Source: Pseudomonadota bacterium (GTDB taxonomy: Bacteria > Pseudomonadota > Gammaproteobacteria > Burkholderiales > REEB80). Taken from it: 64,000 nt of DNA. The notes beneath the pieces are model-generated. The model saw only the letters and a program-made list of their open reading frames with translations, made no database searches and had not been told where the DNA came from. Every line of letters starts with the position of its first letter. Position 1 is the stretch's first letter. This document shows positions 1-9,248 of the stretch, in pieces. Location: the NCBI GenBank assembly GCA_018971485.1, contig JAGXAQ010000001.1, forward strand, positions 1-64,000, given 5' to 3'. A program made the translations under genes and the position numbers.

Positions 1-407
1 TTCCAGCAGCTTGCGCTGCCTGTTCGCTTCGCGCTCCATTACTACAGAGCACTTCATCAATCGAGCTTCAAGAGAGCCAAAACTCCCTCACCCCTCCATC
101 AACAAGTGCCCACACTTATCGGCTATACCTTTTTAAAGAACGGTTGGTTTAACTTGTAAACCAAAAGTCGAGCATTCTAACTCTTTTTTAGCAGCCCAGT
201 CAAACAAAGCATACTAATTTCTGGCAGATACTACTTCTTTACAAACAAGAAAATTCAATGATAAATAACCACATTGAATCTCGAAATGATTTAACAAAAA
301 AACACTGTAATATTTGCCTAAAAAAATCGCTAGCCTAAATTTACGGAACGATTTTTTTCTTGGCCCGCGCCCTATCTAGAGAAACGATTAAACACGGCAA
401 GGTGCGC
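1..407 (-). other. rRNA operon leader (16S gene beyond left end)
   Basis: Read on the minus strand this is the untranslated leader of an rRNA operon running out of the left end. Positions 131-142 read CGTTCTTTAAAA on the minus strand, close to the boxA antitermination signal, and 104-117 forms a small hairpin (AAGTG arms) within a phrase, 'cgataagtgtgggcacttg', that I recognise from betaproteobacterial rRNA leaders and spacers. There is no open frame. The 16S gene itself is not in the window, so the assignment rests on the promoter, boxA and this phrase. An AT-rich inverted repeat with arms at 320-329 and 349-358 lies early in the leader. Confidence 0.6.
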
Positions 408-435
408 ATTATACAGGCTCAGGGATCTCCGTCAA
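408..435 (-). promoter_or_regulatory. rRNA operon promoter
   Basis: On the minus strand TTGACG (435-430) and TATAAT (413-408) are separated by 16 bases, followed by a GC-rich discriminator (GCGCACC). This is a near-consensus sigma-70 promoter with the GC-rich start region typical of stringently controlled stable-RNA promoters. The -35 box overlaps the tyrS stop codon at 432-434. No protein gene follows leftwards within the window, and the leader carries a boxA-like signal, so an rRNA operon is the natural target. Confidence 0.7.
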
Positions 436-1634
436 GCAACTTCAACAACAACACGAACAAAATGCCTTTTCCCAACCTGTAACACCATGGGCTCACCTGG
501 AAAAATCATATAATGGCGATCTTTCACAGGTTCCTGATTAATACGAACAGCCCCTTCCTCAATTTTTCTCATCGCGATTGAAGTGCTAGTTACCAGGCCA
601 GACAACTTCAAGGCCTGACTTAATGCAACTCCCTCTTGGCCAGCAATCAGTTTTACCTCAGGCATATCCTGAGGCATCCCGTGCCGGGAAACTGCTTCGA
701 ACTCATCTCTGGCGCGATGAGCCGCAATTGTCCCATGAAATCTTTCTGTCAGCTCCAAAGCGAGCATTATCTTGATTTCTCTAGGGTTACGACCTTGATT
801 TACCTCTTTCTCAAGCTGATTAAGTTCGGCTTCACTTTTAAAGGACAGCAAGGATAAATACCTCCACATCAAACTATCATTGATCCTCATGAGTTTTCCG
901 AACATACTATTTGGAGGCTCAGTAATTCCAATCGTATTGCCCAGCGACTTGGACATCTTGTTGTTCCCGTCCAATCCCTCAAGTAAAGGCATCATCAAAA
1001 TACATTGTGCAGGCTGTCCAAAATGTTTTTGTAACTCCCTGCCCATAAGTAAATTAAACTTCTGATCCGTTCCCCCCAGTTCAATATCAGACCGTAACGC
1101 TACTGAATCATAACCTTGAAGCAAAGGATATAAAAATTCATGCAGGGCAATCGGCTGATTCGCCTTATACCGTTTTTCAAAATCATCGCGTTCAAGCATC
1201 CGAGCCACAGTATGTGTAGCAGCAAGGCGCACGATCCCATCCGCACCTAACTGGTTCATCCACTCGGAATTATATACAACCTGGGTAGACTCCTGACGCA
1301 AGATCTTAAAAACCTGCTCAGTATAAGTCTGGGAATTTTCTTTAATCATTGTTTCTGAAAGAGGTGGGCGTGTAGCATTTTTACCCGTCGGATCTCCTAT
1401 AAGCGAAGTAAAATCACCAATAAGAAACAAAACATCATGGCCTAAATCCTGTAATTGACGCAACTTGGTCAAAAGTACTGTATGGCCTAAATGCAAATCA
1501 GGTGCAGTAGGATCAAATCCTGCCTTAATGCGTAAAGGGCGTTCTAACTGAAGTTTCTTTAGAAGTTCATCTTCTGGCAAAACCTCATCGCATCCTCGCA
1601 TAATCAGCGACAGGGTTGCTTGCAAATCACTCAT
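432..1634 (-). CDS. tyrS: Tyrosyl-tRNA synthetase
   Basis: Class I aminoacyl-tRNA synthetase that charges tRNA-Tyr with tyrosine in the cytoplasm. The HIGH signature appears as HLGH near residue 50 and the KMSKS loop as NNKMSKS near residue 230; a C-terminal S4-type RNA-binding region ([20 protein letters not shown]) follows. At about 400 residues it matches the TyrZ-like branch common in proteobacteria. An in-frame ATG lies five codons upstream (1649); neither start has a strong ribosome site, and I prefer the one giving MSDLQ. The gene runs towards the rRNA promoter, whose -35 box overlaps its stop codon, and is divergent from anmK. Confidence 0.95.
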   Translation of the reverse strand: MSDLQATLSLIMRGCDEVLPEDELLKKLQLERPLRIKAGFDPTAPDLHLGHTVLLTKLRQLQDLGHDVLFLIGDFTSLIGDPTGKNATRPPLSETMIKENSQTYTEQVFKILRQESTQVVYNSEWMNQLGADGIVRLAATHTVARMLERDDFEKRYKANQPIALHEFLYPLLQGYDSVALRSDIELGGTDQKFNLLMGRELQKHFGQPAQCILMMPLLEGLDGNNKMSKSLGNTIGITEPPNSMFGKLMRINDSLMWRYLSLLSFKSEAELNQLEKEVNQGRNPREIKIMLALELTERFHGTIAAHRARDEFEAVSRHGMPQDMPEVKLIAGQEGVALSQALKLSGLVTSTSIAMRKIEEGAVRINQEPVKDRHYMIFPGEPMVLQVGKRHFVRVVVEVA

Positions 1635-1688
1635 TGGTTTTTTTCTCATTAACTATGCTGACCTGACTATTCTACCTTGAAAGGGATT

Positions 1689-1717
1689 TTGCCGAAATCA
1701 TACTGATTCATTATACA
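1689..1717 (+). promoter_or_regulatory. Candidate sigma-70 promoter of anmK
   Basis: TTGCCG (1689-1694) and TATACA (1712-1717) are separated by exactly 17 bases and lie 45 bases before the anmK start codon. Both boxes are reasonable matches to sigma-70 hexamers. This is sequence inspection only. Confidence 0.4.
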
Positions 1718-1761
1718 ATTAAGCTAGTATTGAACTTTTTTAAAAAACACAGGCACCAAGA

Positions 1762-2850
1762 ATGAATTTACCTCCCTATATGATTGGTCTTATGTCAGGA
1801 ACAAGTCTTGATGGAGTAGATGCTGTCCTCATCCGTTTTCAGCCAAAAACTGAATTAATTTATAGCCTGCATACTTCTTTCCCCCCGGCTCTCAAACAAG
1901 AACTGCTCTCTTTCAATTTTCCGGGAGACAATGAGCTTGAGCGTTCCCGGACAAACGGTATCAAACTTAGCCAGTTATATGCGGCCAGTGTAAACAGGTT
2001 ATTAAAAGAAACCTCAATTTCACAATCCTGTGTAGGCGCAATTGGATGTCACGGGCAAACGATCCGACATCGTCCCGACCTGGGTTATAGCATTCAAATC
2101 GGAGAACCTGCTCTCCTTGCTGAATTAACCGGGATTACTGTTGTCGCTGATTTTAGATCAAGGGATATTGCAGCAGGTGGACAAGGCGCTCCCTTGGTTC
2201 CTGCATTTCATGCCTTTTTATTTAAGAGCCCTACCCAAGACCGGGCTGTTGTAAACATAGGGGGGATTAGCAATCTGACATTTTTACCCCCCAACAAGCC
2301 CGTAAGCGGTTTTGATTGTGGCCCAGGCAATATGTTAATGGATGCGTGGATTCATGAAGTAAAAGGGGTTCCATTTGATGAGAATGGCCAGTTTGCTGCA
2401 ACAGGTCGTGTCTTGCCAGAACTTTTACAAAAACTGCTGGTCCACCCCTTCTTTCTGCTCAAGCCACCCAAAAGTACAGGTAGGGAAGTTTTTAATATTG
2501 AATGGCTGAAAACATTCCTTTCCGGCCGAGAACAACCAGAAGACGTTCAAGCAACCTTACTCGAGTTAACCGTTCTTTCCATTACCCAAGCCCTAGATAA
2601 ACATTATCCTGACTGCAAGGAACTGTATGTTGGTGGTGGTGGAGCAAAGAATAAAACGCTTATGAAAAAACTATCATCTTCTAGCTTTAGGGTCCAAACA
2701 ACAGAAGCGCTTGGAGTGGATACCCAGCTTGTTGAAGCCTATGCTTTCGCCTGGCTGGCCAGACAAACTCTTGAAAACAAGACAGCTAACCTGCCAGAAG
2801 TCACCGGGGCACGACACGATTGTATACTAGGTGCAATTTATCCGGCATGA
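1762..2850 (+). CDS. anmK: Anhydro-N-acetylmuramic acid kinase
   Basis: Cleaves the anhydro ring of 1,6-anhydro-MurNAc and phosphorylates it to MurNAc-6-phosphate, a step of peptidoglycan recycling in the cytoplasm. The N-terminal signature GLMSGTSLDGVDAVL (residues 8-22) is diagnostic, and the ATPase core shows IGCHGQTIRH, NIGGISNLT and FDCGPGNMLMDAW. The 362-residue length is typical. It is divergent from tyrS and overlaps the 3' end of the opposing yqjK-like gene by 13 bases. amgK and murU about 18 kb away supply the other MurNAc salvage route. Confidence 0.96.
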   Translation: MNLPPYMIGLMSGTSLDGVDAVLIRFQPKTELIYSLHTSFPPALKQELLSFNFPGDNELERSRTNGIKLSQLYAASVNRLLKETSISQSCVGAIGCHGQTIRHRPDLGYSIQIGEPALLAELTGITVVADFRSRDIAAGGQGAPLVPAFHAFLFKSPTQDRAVVNIGGISNLTFLPPNKPVSGFDCGPGNMLMDAWIHEVKGVPFDENGQFAATGRVLPELLQKLLVHPFFLLKPPKSTGREVFNIEWLKTFLSGREQPEDVQATLLELTVLSITQALDKHYPDCKELYVGGGGAKNKTLMKKLSSSSFRVQTTEALGVDTQLVEAYAFAWLARQTLENKTANLPEVTGARHDCILGAIYPA

Positions 2851-3098
2851 CGACGGCGAGAAAAATTGGTAAGTAGCCATAACGCCAATGCTAACAAGCC
2901 CTTTTTTCTCCGACCTGGCCAAAGAAGCCACAGCAGGCCGCTTCCGGCAATCAACCCTCGCACCCATGAAATCCCCGAAGCAACCCAGGAATTTGGGTGA
3001 AAAAGAGTTTCGGTATAAAACCTTATATCCTGACGTTGCTCTTCAATCTGCTCAAGCAGCTTAACCCGCTGTTCATACAACCGCTCAAGTTTTCTCAT
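2838..3098 (-). CDS. YqjK-like small membrane protein
   Basis: Small protein of 86 residues with a charged N-terminal half (RKLERLYEQRVKLLEQIEEQ, likely helical) and a hydrophobic stretch around residues 45-75 ending in RRRHAG. Position after yqjD- and yqjE-like genes, and the charged-helix-then-membrane layout, fit the YqjK family; the biochemical role is unknown. Its start overlaps the end of the yqjE-like gene by 14 bases, so translation is probably coupled. Its 3' end overlaps anmK tail to tail. Confidence 0.7.
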   Translation of the reverse strand: MRKLERLYEQRVKLLEQIEEQRQDIRFYTETLFHPNSWVASGISWVRGLIAGSGLLWLLWPGRRKKGLLALALWLLTNFSRRRHAG

Positions 3099-3486
3099 CA
3101 GATTTCCCTAACGTCTGGCTATCCTTTTTAAGTTCATCCAAGGATACACTTAATAAAGAAGGTTTATCCCGGATATGGCATCTGAGCTGCCAGACAGCAA
3201 TTCCTGCCATGGCAACATAAATAAGTGAAAAACACAAAATGCCAAAAGCACCCAGCATTGACCAAAAAACAAGAACAAGAAAAGTGGACAGAAACACTAA
3301 CCCCAAGCCACCAAACATAATGGCCATAAACATCAGGAGCATTCGTCTCTCAAATCTGAGCCATTCTTCCTCAATCTCATTCGCAATCAAACGTCCGCGC
3401 GTATGAACCAAATCAATACAGGTTCCAATTAACGCTTTTATGGACATAATCATACCCGGTTTATCGGATGCTTCATGACGCGCCAT
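3085..3486 (-). CDS. YqjE/holin-like phage superfamily III membrane protein
   Basis: Membrane protein of about 133 residues. After a short cytoplasmic part with TRGRLIANEIEEEWLRFERR come two strongly hydrophobic segments (around LLMFMAIMFGGLGLVFLSTF and LGAFGILCFSLIYVAMAGIA), the layout of the Phage_holin_3_6/YqjE family. I chose the ATG at 3486, one base after the stop of the yqjD-like gene, because a longer reading runs deep into that gene. Middle gene of a yqjD-yqjE-yqjK trio, probably one transcript. Function is unknown; the family is linked to envelope or stationary-phase stress by association only. Confidence 0.75.
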   Translation of the reverse strand: MARHEASDKPGMIMSIKALIGTCIDLVHTRGRLIANEIEEEWLRFERRMLLMFMAIMFGGLGLVFLSTFLVLVFWSMLGAFGILCFSLIYVAMAGIAVWQLRCHIRDKPSLLSVSLDELKKDSQTLGKSDEKT

Positions 3487-3487
3487 A

Positions 3488-3811
3488 TTAACGCCTACCG
3501 ATAAGCAGGCCAAGAAGGATGCCAACACCCAGACCAATGCCCGCAGCTCCCCATGGATTTTCCCTGACCATGGCATCCGTTTTTTGAGCAGCAACTCGCG
3601 TCCGCTCTATAATGTTTTCATCCAAATCACTGAGCCGTTCCCGAAGATCACTTAAACGTGACTCAGCTTTTTTACGAAGTTCCATGACCTGCTCTCCAGT
3701 TTGGCTTGCCGTAACCTTAAGTAAATCTTCCGCATCATGAATTACTGCCTTCACGTCAGACAATAATTTTTCGCGTCCCGATCCTGGTATAGATGGTGTT
3801 GATTTTGACAT
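3488..3811 (-). CDS. yqjD: DUF883/ElaB-YqjD family membrane-anchored protein
   Basis: A 107-residue protein with a long charged helix (residues about 15-80, rich in E, K and R) and a glycine-rich C-terminal anchor (WGAAGIGLGVGILLGLLIGRR) ending in the RR typical of the family. E. coli YqjD, ElaB and YgaM are stationary-phase inner-membrane proteins that bind ribosomes; that role is inferred here from the family. An AAGGAG ribosome site precedes the ATG. It heads the yqjDEK operon. Confidence 0.85.
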   Translation of the reverse strand: MSKSTPSIPGSGREKLLSDVKAVIHDAEDLLKVTASQTGEQVMELRKKAESRLSDLRERLSDLDENIIERTRVAAQKTDAMVRENPWGAAGIGLGVGILLGLLIGRR

Positions 3812-3930
3812 AATATAAAACTCCTTGCTTTTCGGTTAACCATAAATTAAAACAGCCAATATTGTATGGCATCCCTATTATTCATTAGATATCATAGGCT
3901 TTTTAACAAAATTTCAAAAGACCATATATC

Positions 3931-4461
3931 ATGATAATGACATTTTCCCCAGCCAGGAAAATACCCCATAATCATAAACAACAACTTAAGCTTGCCTATC
4001 AGCACACGTCCTATCAAATCCTCATGTCAGGCAAAAGAATCAGCCTTCATATCGGACGAAACAGTCCGAGGATGGACAGGTTTCTAAATCAGGCCGGATA
4101 TGAAACGTATGCTATCATTAGCGCTGCCAACCCGGGCTCAAAACGAGCAAAAAGAACAGATAATCGCGCTCGACATCAAGCACTCCGGACTCGGATACTC
4201 AGATCAAATCCTAACTGCCTACCCACAATTGCCTGTGCCAATACACCATGCTGGCCAGATGAAATGGGATGGCTCGTTCCAGACTGCGGATTATCAGAAA
4301 TCATGAACCTAGGAAACCAATTCGGTCAATTGGCAATTGTCGCGGGCCAAATCAGAACAGCCCCCAAACTGGCGTGGCTATTCCATCGGGCCCAAAAAAA
4401 CTCATTCAAACGGAAAAGGATGATCCACACCCACAAGTTGTTGACGCATTCGGATTCTTAA
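3931..4461 (+). CDS. DUF3293 domain protein
   Basis: Hypothetical protein of 176 residues. The conserved run fits DUF3293: SLHIG near residue 39, [11 protein letters not shown] near 61, [15 protein letters not shown] near 101, then [11 protein letters not shown] near 127. No function is known for the family. The domain is intact in one frame; the basic C-terminal tail overlaps the end of the opposing erpA gene by 56 bases. A second in-frame ATG two codons downstream could be the start. Confidence 0.75.
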   Translation: MIMTFSPARKIPHNHKQQLKLAYQHTSYQILMSGKRISLHIGRNSPRMDRFLNQAGYETYAIISAANPGSKRAKRTDNRARHQALRTRILRSNPNCLPTIACANTPCWPDEMGWLVPDCGLSEIMNLGNQFGQLAIVAGQIRTAPKLAWLFHRAQKNSFKRKRMIHTHKLLTHSDS

Positions 4462-4756
4462 TGACAAACTGTGCCCCTTCAAGACCTTCTGAATAGTCAA
4501 TTTCAGCACCCATCAAATAGGTCAGGCTCATTGGATCAATCAGGAGGGTAACACCATTTTTAACGACCACAGTATCATCTTCATTAGAAGATTCATCAAA
4601 CGTGAATCCATACTGAAACCCAGAACAACCACCCCCGCTGACAAAGACCCTCAGTTTCAGATCTTCACTACCTTCTTCCTCAATTAACTCTTTAACTTTA
4701 TGAGCTGCACTATCCGTAAAAATAAGCGGATCAGGTATTTCTACTGGCGCGTTCAT
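4406..4756 (-). CDS. erpA: Iron-sulfur cluster insertion protein ErpA
   Basis: A-type Fe-S carrier that passes clusters to target enzymes. The three cluster cysteines are visible in [11 protein letters not shown] and the C-terminal [10 protein letters not shown] chose the ATG at 4756 because it follows a very strong ribosome site (GGAGGAGGTGATA); it gives 116 residues, the normal length. It lies downstream of argC with about 65 bases between, the betaproteobacterial arrangement. Confidence 0.96.
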   Translation of the reverse strand: MNAPVEIPDPLIFTDSAAHKVKELIEEEGSEDLKLRVFVSGGGCSGFQYGFTFDESSNEDDTVVVKNGVTLLIDPMSLTYLMGAEIDYSEGLEGAQFVIKNPNASTTCGCGSSFSV

Positions 4757-4823
4757 TATCACCTCCTCCATACATTTCAACCTATTATCTACCTTGGAAA
4801 ATACAAGGTCAATGCATAACCAG

Positions 4824-5852
4824 TTATGGAACAATCGGAATCTGCATCAAACCTGTGTTTTCAGGGAAACCAAACATGAGGTTCATATTTTGCACCGCCT
4901 GCCCAGCTGCACCCTTTACGAGATTGTCAATTACCGACAACACAACGACAGTATCCCCGCCTTGTGGCTGATGAACTGCAATTCTACAATAATTTGAGGC
5001 CCGAACAGATCGGGTATCAGGATGATTCCCTGGGGACATCACATCAACGAACGGTTCATCCTGATACCGGTCCTCGTACAGTTTCTGTAAATCAAGCGAA
5101 CGAGTAAGCTGTCCATACAACGTGGCGTGAATTCCCCGAATAAGTGGCGTCAAATGGGGCACAAACACCAATCCAATAGAAGTGCGGGCCGCAATCTCCA
5201 GCCTATGCTGGATTTCAGGCAAATGACGATGTCCTTGAACTCCGTAAGCCTTAAAATTATCCGCCGATTCAGCAAACAGGATATTTAATTCCGCCTTTCG
5301 TCCCGCTCCAGAAACACCTGATTTAACATCGGCAATCAAGTGGTCCAGCCTAACTGCACCTGATTCTACTAAAGGAAGGAATCCCAACTGAACAGCTGTC
5401 GGGTAACAGCCAGGATTAGCCACCAAACGTGCAACGCGGATTGCATCTCGATTAGTCTCGGGTAAACCATAAACAGCCTGCGGAAGATATTCTGGACAGG
5501 CATGTTTCATGCCATACCACTTTTCCCAGACATCTACATCCGGGATACGAAAATCTGCAGCTAAATCAATAACCCGAATCCCTAAACCTAGAAGATGGGG
5601 CACCTGTTTCATGGCAACTCCATTAGGAGTTGCAAAGAACACAACATCGCATTGTGCAAGTTCTGCATTATCAGGATCAGAAAAGGTAAGATTCGTACGT
5701 CCACGCAGATTGGGAAAAAGCGAAGCAACAGGCATTCCCGCCTCATTGCGAGATGTAATAGTCAAAAGTTCAACGCCTTCATGCTGAAACAAAAGGCGTA
5801 ACAACTCAACACCGGTATAACCTGTTCCTCCGACAATGCCGACTTTAATCAT
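4824..5852 (-). CDS. argC: N-acetyl-gamma-glutamyl-phosphate reductase
   Basis: NADPH-dependent third step of arginine synthesis, reducing N-acetylglutamyl phosphate to the semialdehyde. The N-terminal nucleotide-binding motif is [17 protein letters not shown]; the catalytic cysteine sits in [12 protein letters not shown] and a later [11 protein letters not shown] segment is family-typical. The ATG at 5852 is preceded by GGGAG and gives 342 residues. Transcribed towards erpA; the 301 bases upstream contain the end of the rplM-rpsI unit. Confidence 0.96.
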   Translation of the reverse strand: MIKVGIVGGTGYTGVELLRLLFQHEGVELLTITSRNEAGMPVASLFPNLRGRTNLTFSDPDNAELAQCDVVFFATPNGVAMKQVPHLLGLGIRVIDLAADFRIPDVDVWEKWYGMKHACPEYLPQAVYGLPETNRDAIRVARLVANPGCYPTAVQLGFLPLVESGAVRLDHLIADVKSGVSGAGRKAELNILFAESADNFKAYGVQGHRHLPEIQHRLEIAARTSIGLVFVPHLTPLIRGIHATLYGQLTRSLDLQKLYEDRYQDEPFVDVMSPGNHPDTRSVRASNYCRIAVHQPQGGDTVVVLSVIDNLVKGAAGQAVQNMNLMFGFPENTGLMQIPIVP

Positions 5853-6153
5853 TCTAACTCCCAATCAACTGCAACACACAAACCAGTCCATTCATCACAA
5901 CAGCTATCAATTTTATTCCTCTCTTGTCTTGAACAGGTATATTCAACAAACCTTAAAACATTAAAAATGCAGTACCATTGACGTTACCCAAGAACAGGGG
6001 CTATTTACACCCTAATCAAGATCCAAAAAAGAACACCCTTCAATTCATTCCAAAATATCTAAACACCCCGCCTAACCAGAAACATCTAAATCCATCTATT
6101 AATGGAACAGATGTAAAAAAAGCCGCCCTTCGGCGGCTTTTCGCTTCCCTATT
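5853..6153. other. Intergenic stretch argC/rpsI
   Basis: About 300 bases without a convincing gene. It contains the rpsI terminator at its right end and presumably the argC promoter, which I cannot place with confidence. The open frame on the plus strand across it looks like chance. Confidence 0.5.
6115..6141 (-). terminator. Rho-independent terminator of rplM-rpsI
   Basis: Stem GCCGCC/GGCGGC (6122-6127 with 6132-6137) around a four-base loop, followed on the minus strand by a run of seven T. It lies 13 bases beyond the rpsI stop. Confidence 0.9.
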
Positions 6154-6546
6154 CTACCGTTTAGAGAATTGTTTACGTCGCCGAGCTTTTCTCAAACCAA
6201 CTTTCTTCCGCTCAACTTCTCGGGCATCACGGGTTACCAATCCAGCTTTGCTTAATGTGCTTTTTAAATCATGATCAAAATCAATAAGTGCACGTGTAAT
6301 ACCATGCCGAACCGCTCCTGCCTGGCCTGATTCTCCACCGCCCGATACATTCACCATGATATCAAAAGTTGCGAGGTGGCTCGTCAGGTTCAAAGGCTGA
6401 CGAACAATCATCCGGCCTGTTTCGCGGGAGAAATAACTGTCAACAGGTTTACCATTCACAATGATATCCCCTTTACCAGCCTTAATAAACACGCGGGCGA
6501 TTGAATTTTTACGCCGCCCCGTCCCGTAATGATATTGTCCAATCAT
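6154..6546 (-). CDS. rpsI: Ribosomal protein S9 (uS9)
   Basis: Small-subunit protein whose basic C-terminal tail reaches the ribosomal P site. The 130-residue sequence starts [14 protein letters not shown] and ends in the basic tail [12 protein letters not shown], as expected. It follows rplM with nine bases between and ends just before a strong terminator. Confidence 0.97.
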   Translation of the reverse strand: MIGQYHYGTGRRKNSIARVFIKAGKGDIIVNGKPVDSYFSRETGRMIVRQPLNLTSHLATFDIMVNVSGGGESGQAGAVRHGITRALIDFDHDLKSTLSKAGLVTRDAREVERKKVGLRKARRRKQFSKR

Positions 6547-6555
6547 TGTAATTCC

Positions 6556-6984
6556 TTATATATCCAAAGACTTGGGTTGCTGCGCCACATGATCATGTTC
6601 TGGACCGGCAAATACCTTAAGCTTTTTTAACATGGCATAACCAAGAGGCCCTTTAGGAAGCATTCCCTTAACCGCTTTTTCAAGCGCTCTTCCCGGGAAG
6701 CGTTCCTGCATCTTGGCAAAAGTTGTTTCATAAATACCACCAGGATATCCAGTATGACGGTAATATTTCTTGCCTTCAGATTTATTTCCAGTAACACGAA
6801 TTTTACCGGCATTCACAACAACAATATAATCCCCTGTATCAACATGCGGGGTATACTCAGGTTTATGCTTGCCACGCAATCTTGAGGCAATCTCTGTTGC
6901 CAGCCTCCCTAAAACTTTCTCGGAAGCATCTACGACAAACCATTCGCGTCTTACTTCATGCGATTTCGCTGAAAACGTTTTCAT
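6556..6984 (-). CDS. rplM: Ribosomal protein L13 (uL13)
   Basis: Early-assembling large-subunit protein. It shows the family landmarks [34 protein letters not shown] and [10 protein letters not shown]; 142 residues is the normal length. First gene of the rplM-rpsI unit; the promoter must lie within 6985-7255, shared with the divergent OsmC-family gene. Confidence 0.97.
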   Translation of the reverse strand: MKTFSAKSHEVRREWFVVDASEKVLGRLATEIASRLRGKHKPEYTPHVDTGDYIVVVNAGKIRVTGNKSEGKKYYRHTGYPGGIYETTFAKMQERFPGRALEKAVKGMLPKGPLGYAMLKKLKVFAGPEHDHVAQQPKSLDI

Positions 6985-7255
6985 TATACTTACGTATCAG
7001 TAACCCTTCCTGACACGTCTCCTTAAAATTAATATAGCCGCGGCTCGCAATTTATCACCAGTAAAATCACAATATCGAAATAATACCAATGCTCCGGAAT
7101 ACCGCAAAAATACCGGAAAAGGTGCAATTCTATGAGGATTTACCCATAGATGTCAATCTTGCGCCCCAAACAAATTTCATTAGCTAAAAATTATGACCAA
7201 ATCCTGATTTATCGTAAAATACTTTCTTCATTTACTCTCAAATAAGGATTACGTC

Positions 7256-7693
7256 GTGCATACCCGTATAAGCTGGCTCAAAGATGGTATAACTTTTGCA
7301 GGCGAAGATGACAAAGGGCATCTTCTCGTCATGGATGGCCCTGAAAACGCAGGGGGAAAGGATCTGGGGTTCCGCCCAATGGAACTGATCCTGATTGGAG
7401 CAGGCGGGTGCATGTCAATTGATGTTCTGCAAATTCTAAAAAACAGCAACCAAGACATAACCAGCTGTATCTGCGATGTCAGTGCTGAAAGAGCTGAGAC
7501 CGATCCAAAAGTCTTTACCCGGATTCACTTTCATTTTTCAATCAACGGGAATAATCTCCGTGAGCAATACGTTGAAAGGGCCATACAGTCTTCAGCAACC
7601 AAGTATTGTTCAGCCACAAACATGTTGGCAAAAACCGCAGAAATCACCCATGACTTCGATATTTCTGAACGAACCAAGTTGGAAATTAATTAA
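7256..7693 (+). CDS. OsmC/YhfA family protein
   Basis: 145-residue OsmC-like protein. The two cysteines characteristic of this fold are present in GAGGCMSIDVLQIL and KYCSATNMLA; in OsmC/Ohr enzymes these form the peroxidatic pair, though YhfA-type members have no proven substrate. The start is GTG, preceded by AAGGA. It stands alone, divergent from rplM, and converges on the coq7 operon with a strong terminator between. Confidence 0.85.
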   Translation: MHTRISWLKDGITFAGEDDKGHLLVMDGPENAGGKDLGFRPMELILIGAGGCMSIDVLQILKNSNQDITSCICDVSAERAETDPKVFTRIHFHFSINGNNLREQYVERAIQSSATKYCSATNMLAKTAEITHDFDISERTKLEIN

Positions 7694-7733
7694 GAATAAG
7701 CCTGTCGAACCGATTCTGGCATAACCAAAAAAG

Positions 7734-7791
7734 TGGCCCTGGAATCTTTGGATCAATGAGGTTTAATCAAACCTCCTAAGAGCCAGGGCCA
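7734..7791. terminator. Bidirectional terminator with nested hairpin
   Basis: Outer arms TGGCCCTGG (7734-7742) and CCAGGGCCA (7783-7791) are perfect complements. Inside lies a second perfect hairpin, GAGGTTT (7758-7764) with AAACCTC (7769-7775). On the minus strand the outer stem is followed by CTTTTTT, a good terminator for the trp-coq7 operon; on the plus strand the run is weaker (ATTTCT). It lies between two convergent genes. Confidence 0.75.
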
Positions 7792-7802
7792 TTTCTGTCC
7801 TG

Positions 7803-8414
7803 TCATAGTCTATAAGCACTACGAGTCATGATATATGAACATAAGCGCATAACCCGACGAACTGGCGCAGGAAGTTGGGCGCCACCCGCATCCTTGGCGC
7901 TTTGTTCATGTTTGGCCTCATCTGATTGCATCATTGAAACTATCATTCTGGTTCTTGCATCATCAACAGGTAATTTTTCAAGATGGCCTGCAAGATGCTC
8001 TCCGACCTGACGTTCTGTTTCTGCCAAAAACCCCATGCTGATTCTGTCTCCAAACAGTCCAGCACAGGCTCCAATCGTAAATGAGCCTACAAACCAGAGT
8101 AAATTAAGCTTGCTCGTCTGCCCATTTAACTCCTTGATTCTCGTTTCACACCAACCCAGGTGATCTGCTTCTTCTGCTGCTGCCAAATCAAACATCTTCT
8201 TCATATCAGGTCGGCGGGCCGTTAGGCTCTGCCCAAGATATAAGGCCTGCGCGCTCACTTCTCCGCTATGGTTGACACGCATCAAGGCAGCAGATTGCTG
8301 TTGCTCTTTTTCACTCAAACCACCCTCTTTTACCTCTGGAAGAGGACGGCTTACCAAGACAGGCCCAACAAGTGTTTTTACAATACGATCAAAACCGACA
8401 ATCCACTTATCCAT
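7803..8414 (-). CDS. coq7: Demethoxyubiquinone hydroxylase (Coq7)
   Basis: Di-iron monooxygenase that adds the C6 hydroxyl in ubiquinone synthesis. Iron ligands are visible in MRVNHSGEVSAQALY, AAEEADHLGWCE and QSDEAKHEQSA, giving the paired E and ExxH pattern. The length of 203 residues is typical. The ATG follows a GGGAG site. It is the last gene of the rpe-gph-trpEGDC operon, nine bases after trpC. It stands in for UbiF in organisms that have it. Confidence 0.94.
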   Translation of the reverse strand: MDKWIVGFDRIVKTLVGPVLVSRPLPEVKEGGLSEKEQQQSAALMRVNHSGEVSAQALYLGQSLTARRPDMKKMFDLAAAEEADHLGWCETRIKELNGQTSKLNLLWFVGSFTIGACAGLFGDRISMGFLAETERQVGEHLAGHLEKLPVDDARTRMIVSMMQSDEAKHEQSAKDAGGAQLPAPVRRVMRLCSYIMTRSAYRL

Positions 8415-8423
8415 GAGTCTCCC

Positions 8424-9248
8424 TTAGCCATTTAATAATTCTCCTGAATCCACACTTTCATCATAGAATAAGGCTAGAAGTGCAGCGCCTGGGTCAGGGG
8501 ATCGCATAAAAGCTTCACCCACCAAAAAGGCCCGTACATTATTTTCAAGCATATTCTTGACATGCTCCCGATTTAGGATGCCACTTTCAGTGACAACCAG
8601 TCGTTCTGAAGGAATCTCTGGCAACAGGTTAATTGTTGTTTCAAGTTTTGTCTCAAAAGTCTGCAAATCCCGATTATTAATCCCTATTAATGGGGTGCAG
8701 AGCCTAAGGGCAGCATCCAACTCATGATAGCCATGAATTTCAACCAGAACATCCATTCCCAGTTCATTCGCTTGCGCTTCCAGTTCCAGCATATGGCTGG
8801 TATCTAACGCAGAAGCAATCAACAAGATGCAATCCGAGCCTATTGCTCTTGCCTCCAGAACCTGATAGGAATCGACAATAAAATCTTTACGTAAAACAGG
8901 TAGAACAGAGGCTGAGCGAGCCATTTCAAGGTAAGCCGGGCTCCCCTGAAAATACTGCCTGTCAGTTAAAACAGATAGGCAGGTGGCCCCAGCCCGTTCA
9001 TAGCTTCTTGCAATTTCAGCAGGATCAAAATCCTCCCTTAAAATCCCTTTACTTGGGGAAGCCTTTTTTATTTCAGCAATCACAGCAGGAATCTGTCGGT
9101 GATATCGATCTTGCAACGCCTTGGAAAATCCACGGGGAGCAGGAGCAGCCAGGATTCTATCCTCAAGGAGACTAACCGGTACAGAATGCCGGGAGAGCCT
9201 GACCTCCTCGGCCTTGGTTACCAGAATTTTTTCAAGCACATTATTCAT
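8424..9248 (-). CDS. trpC: Indole-3-glycerol phosphate synthase
   Basis: Converts CdRP to indole-3-glycerol phosphate in tryptophan synthesis. A TIM-barrel enzyme of 274 residues with [13 protein letters not shown] (catalytic lysine), [24 protein letters not shown] and VTESGI. Its ATG overlaps the trpD stop as ATGA. It is not fused to trpF, which is not in this window. Confidence 0.97.
   Translation of the reverse strand: MNNVLEKILVTKAEEVRLSRHSVPVSLLEDRILAAPAPRGFSKALQDRYHRQIPAVIAEIKKASPSKGILREDFDPAEIARSYERAGATCLSVLTDRQYFQGSPAYLEMARSASVLPVLRKDFIVDSYQVLEARAIGSDCILLIASALDTSHMLELEAQANELGMDVLVEIHGYHELDAALRLCTPLIGINNRDLQTFETKLETTINLLPEIPSERLVVTESGILNREHVKNMLENNVRAFLVGEAFMRSPDPGAALLALFYDESVDSGELLNG

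Noticed and set aside
3931-4461. Idea that the DUF3293 gene is frameshifted
   Set aside because: All conserved family segments occur in order in one frame, so it appears intact.
5978-6274. 98-codon plus-strand frame over the rpsI terminator
   Set aside because: It runs through the terminator hairpin and antisense into rpsI; a shadow frame.
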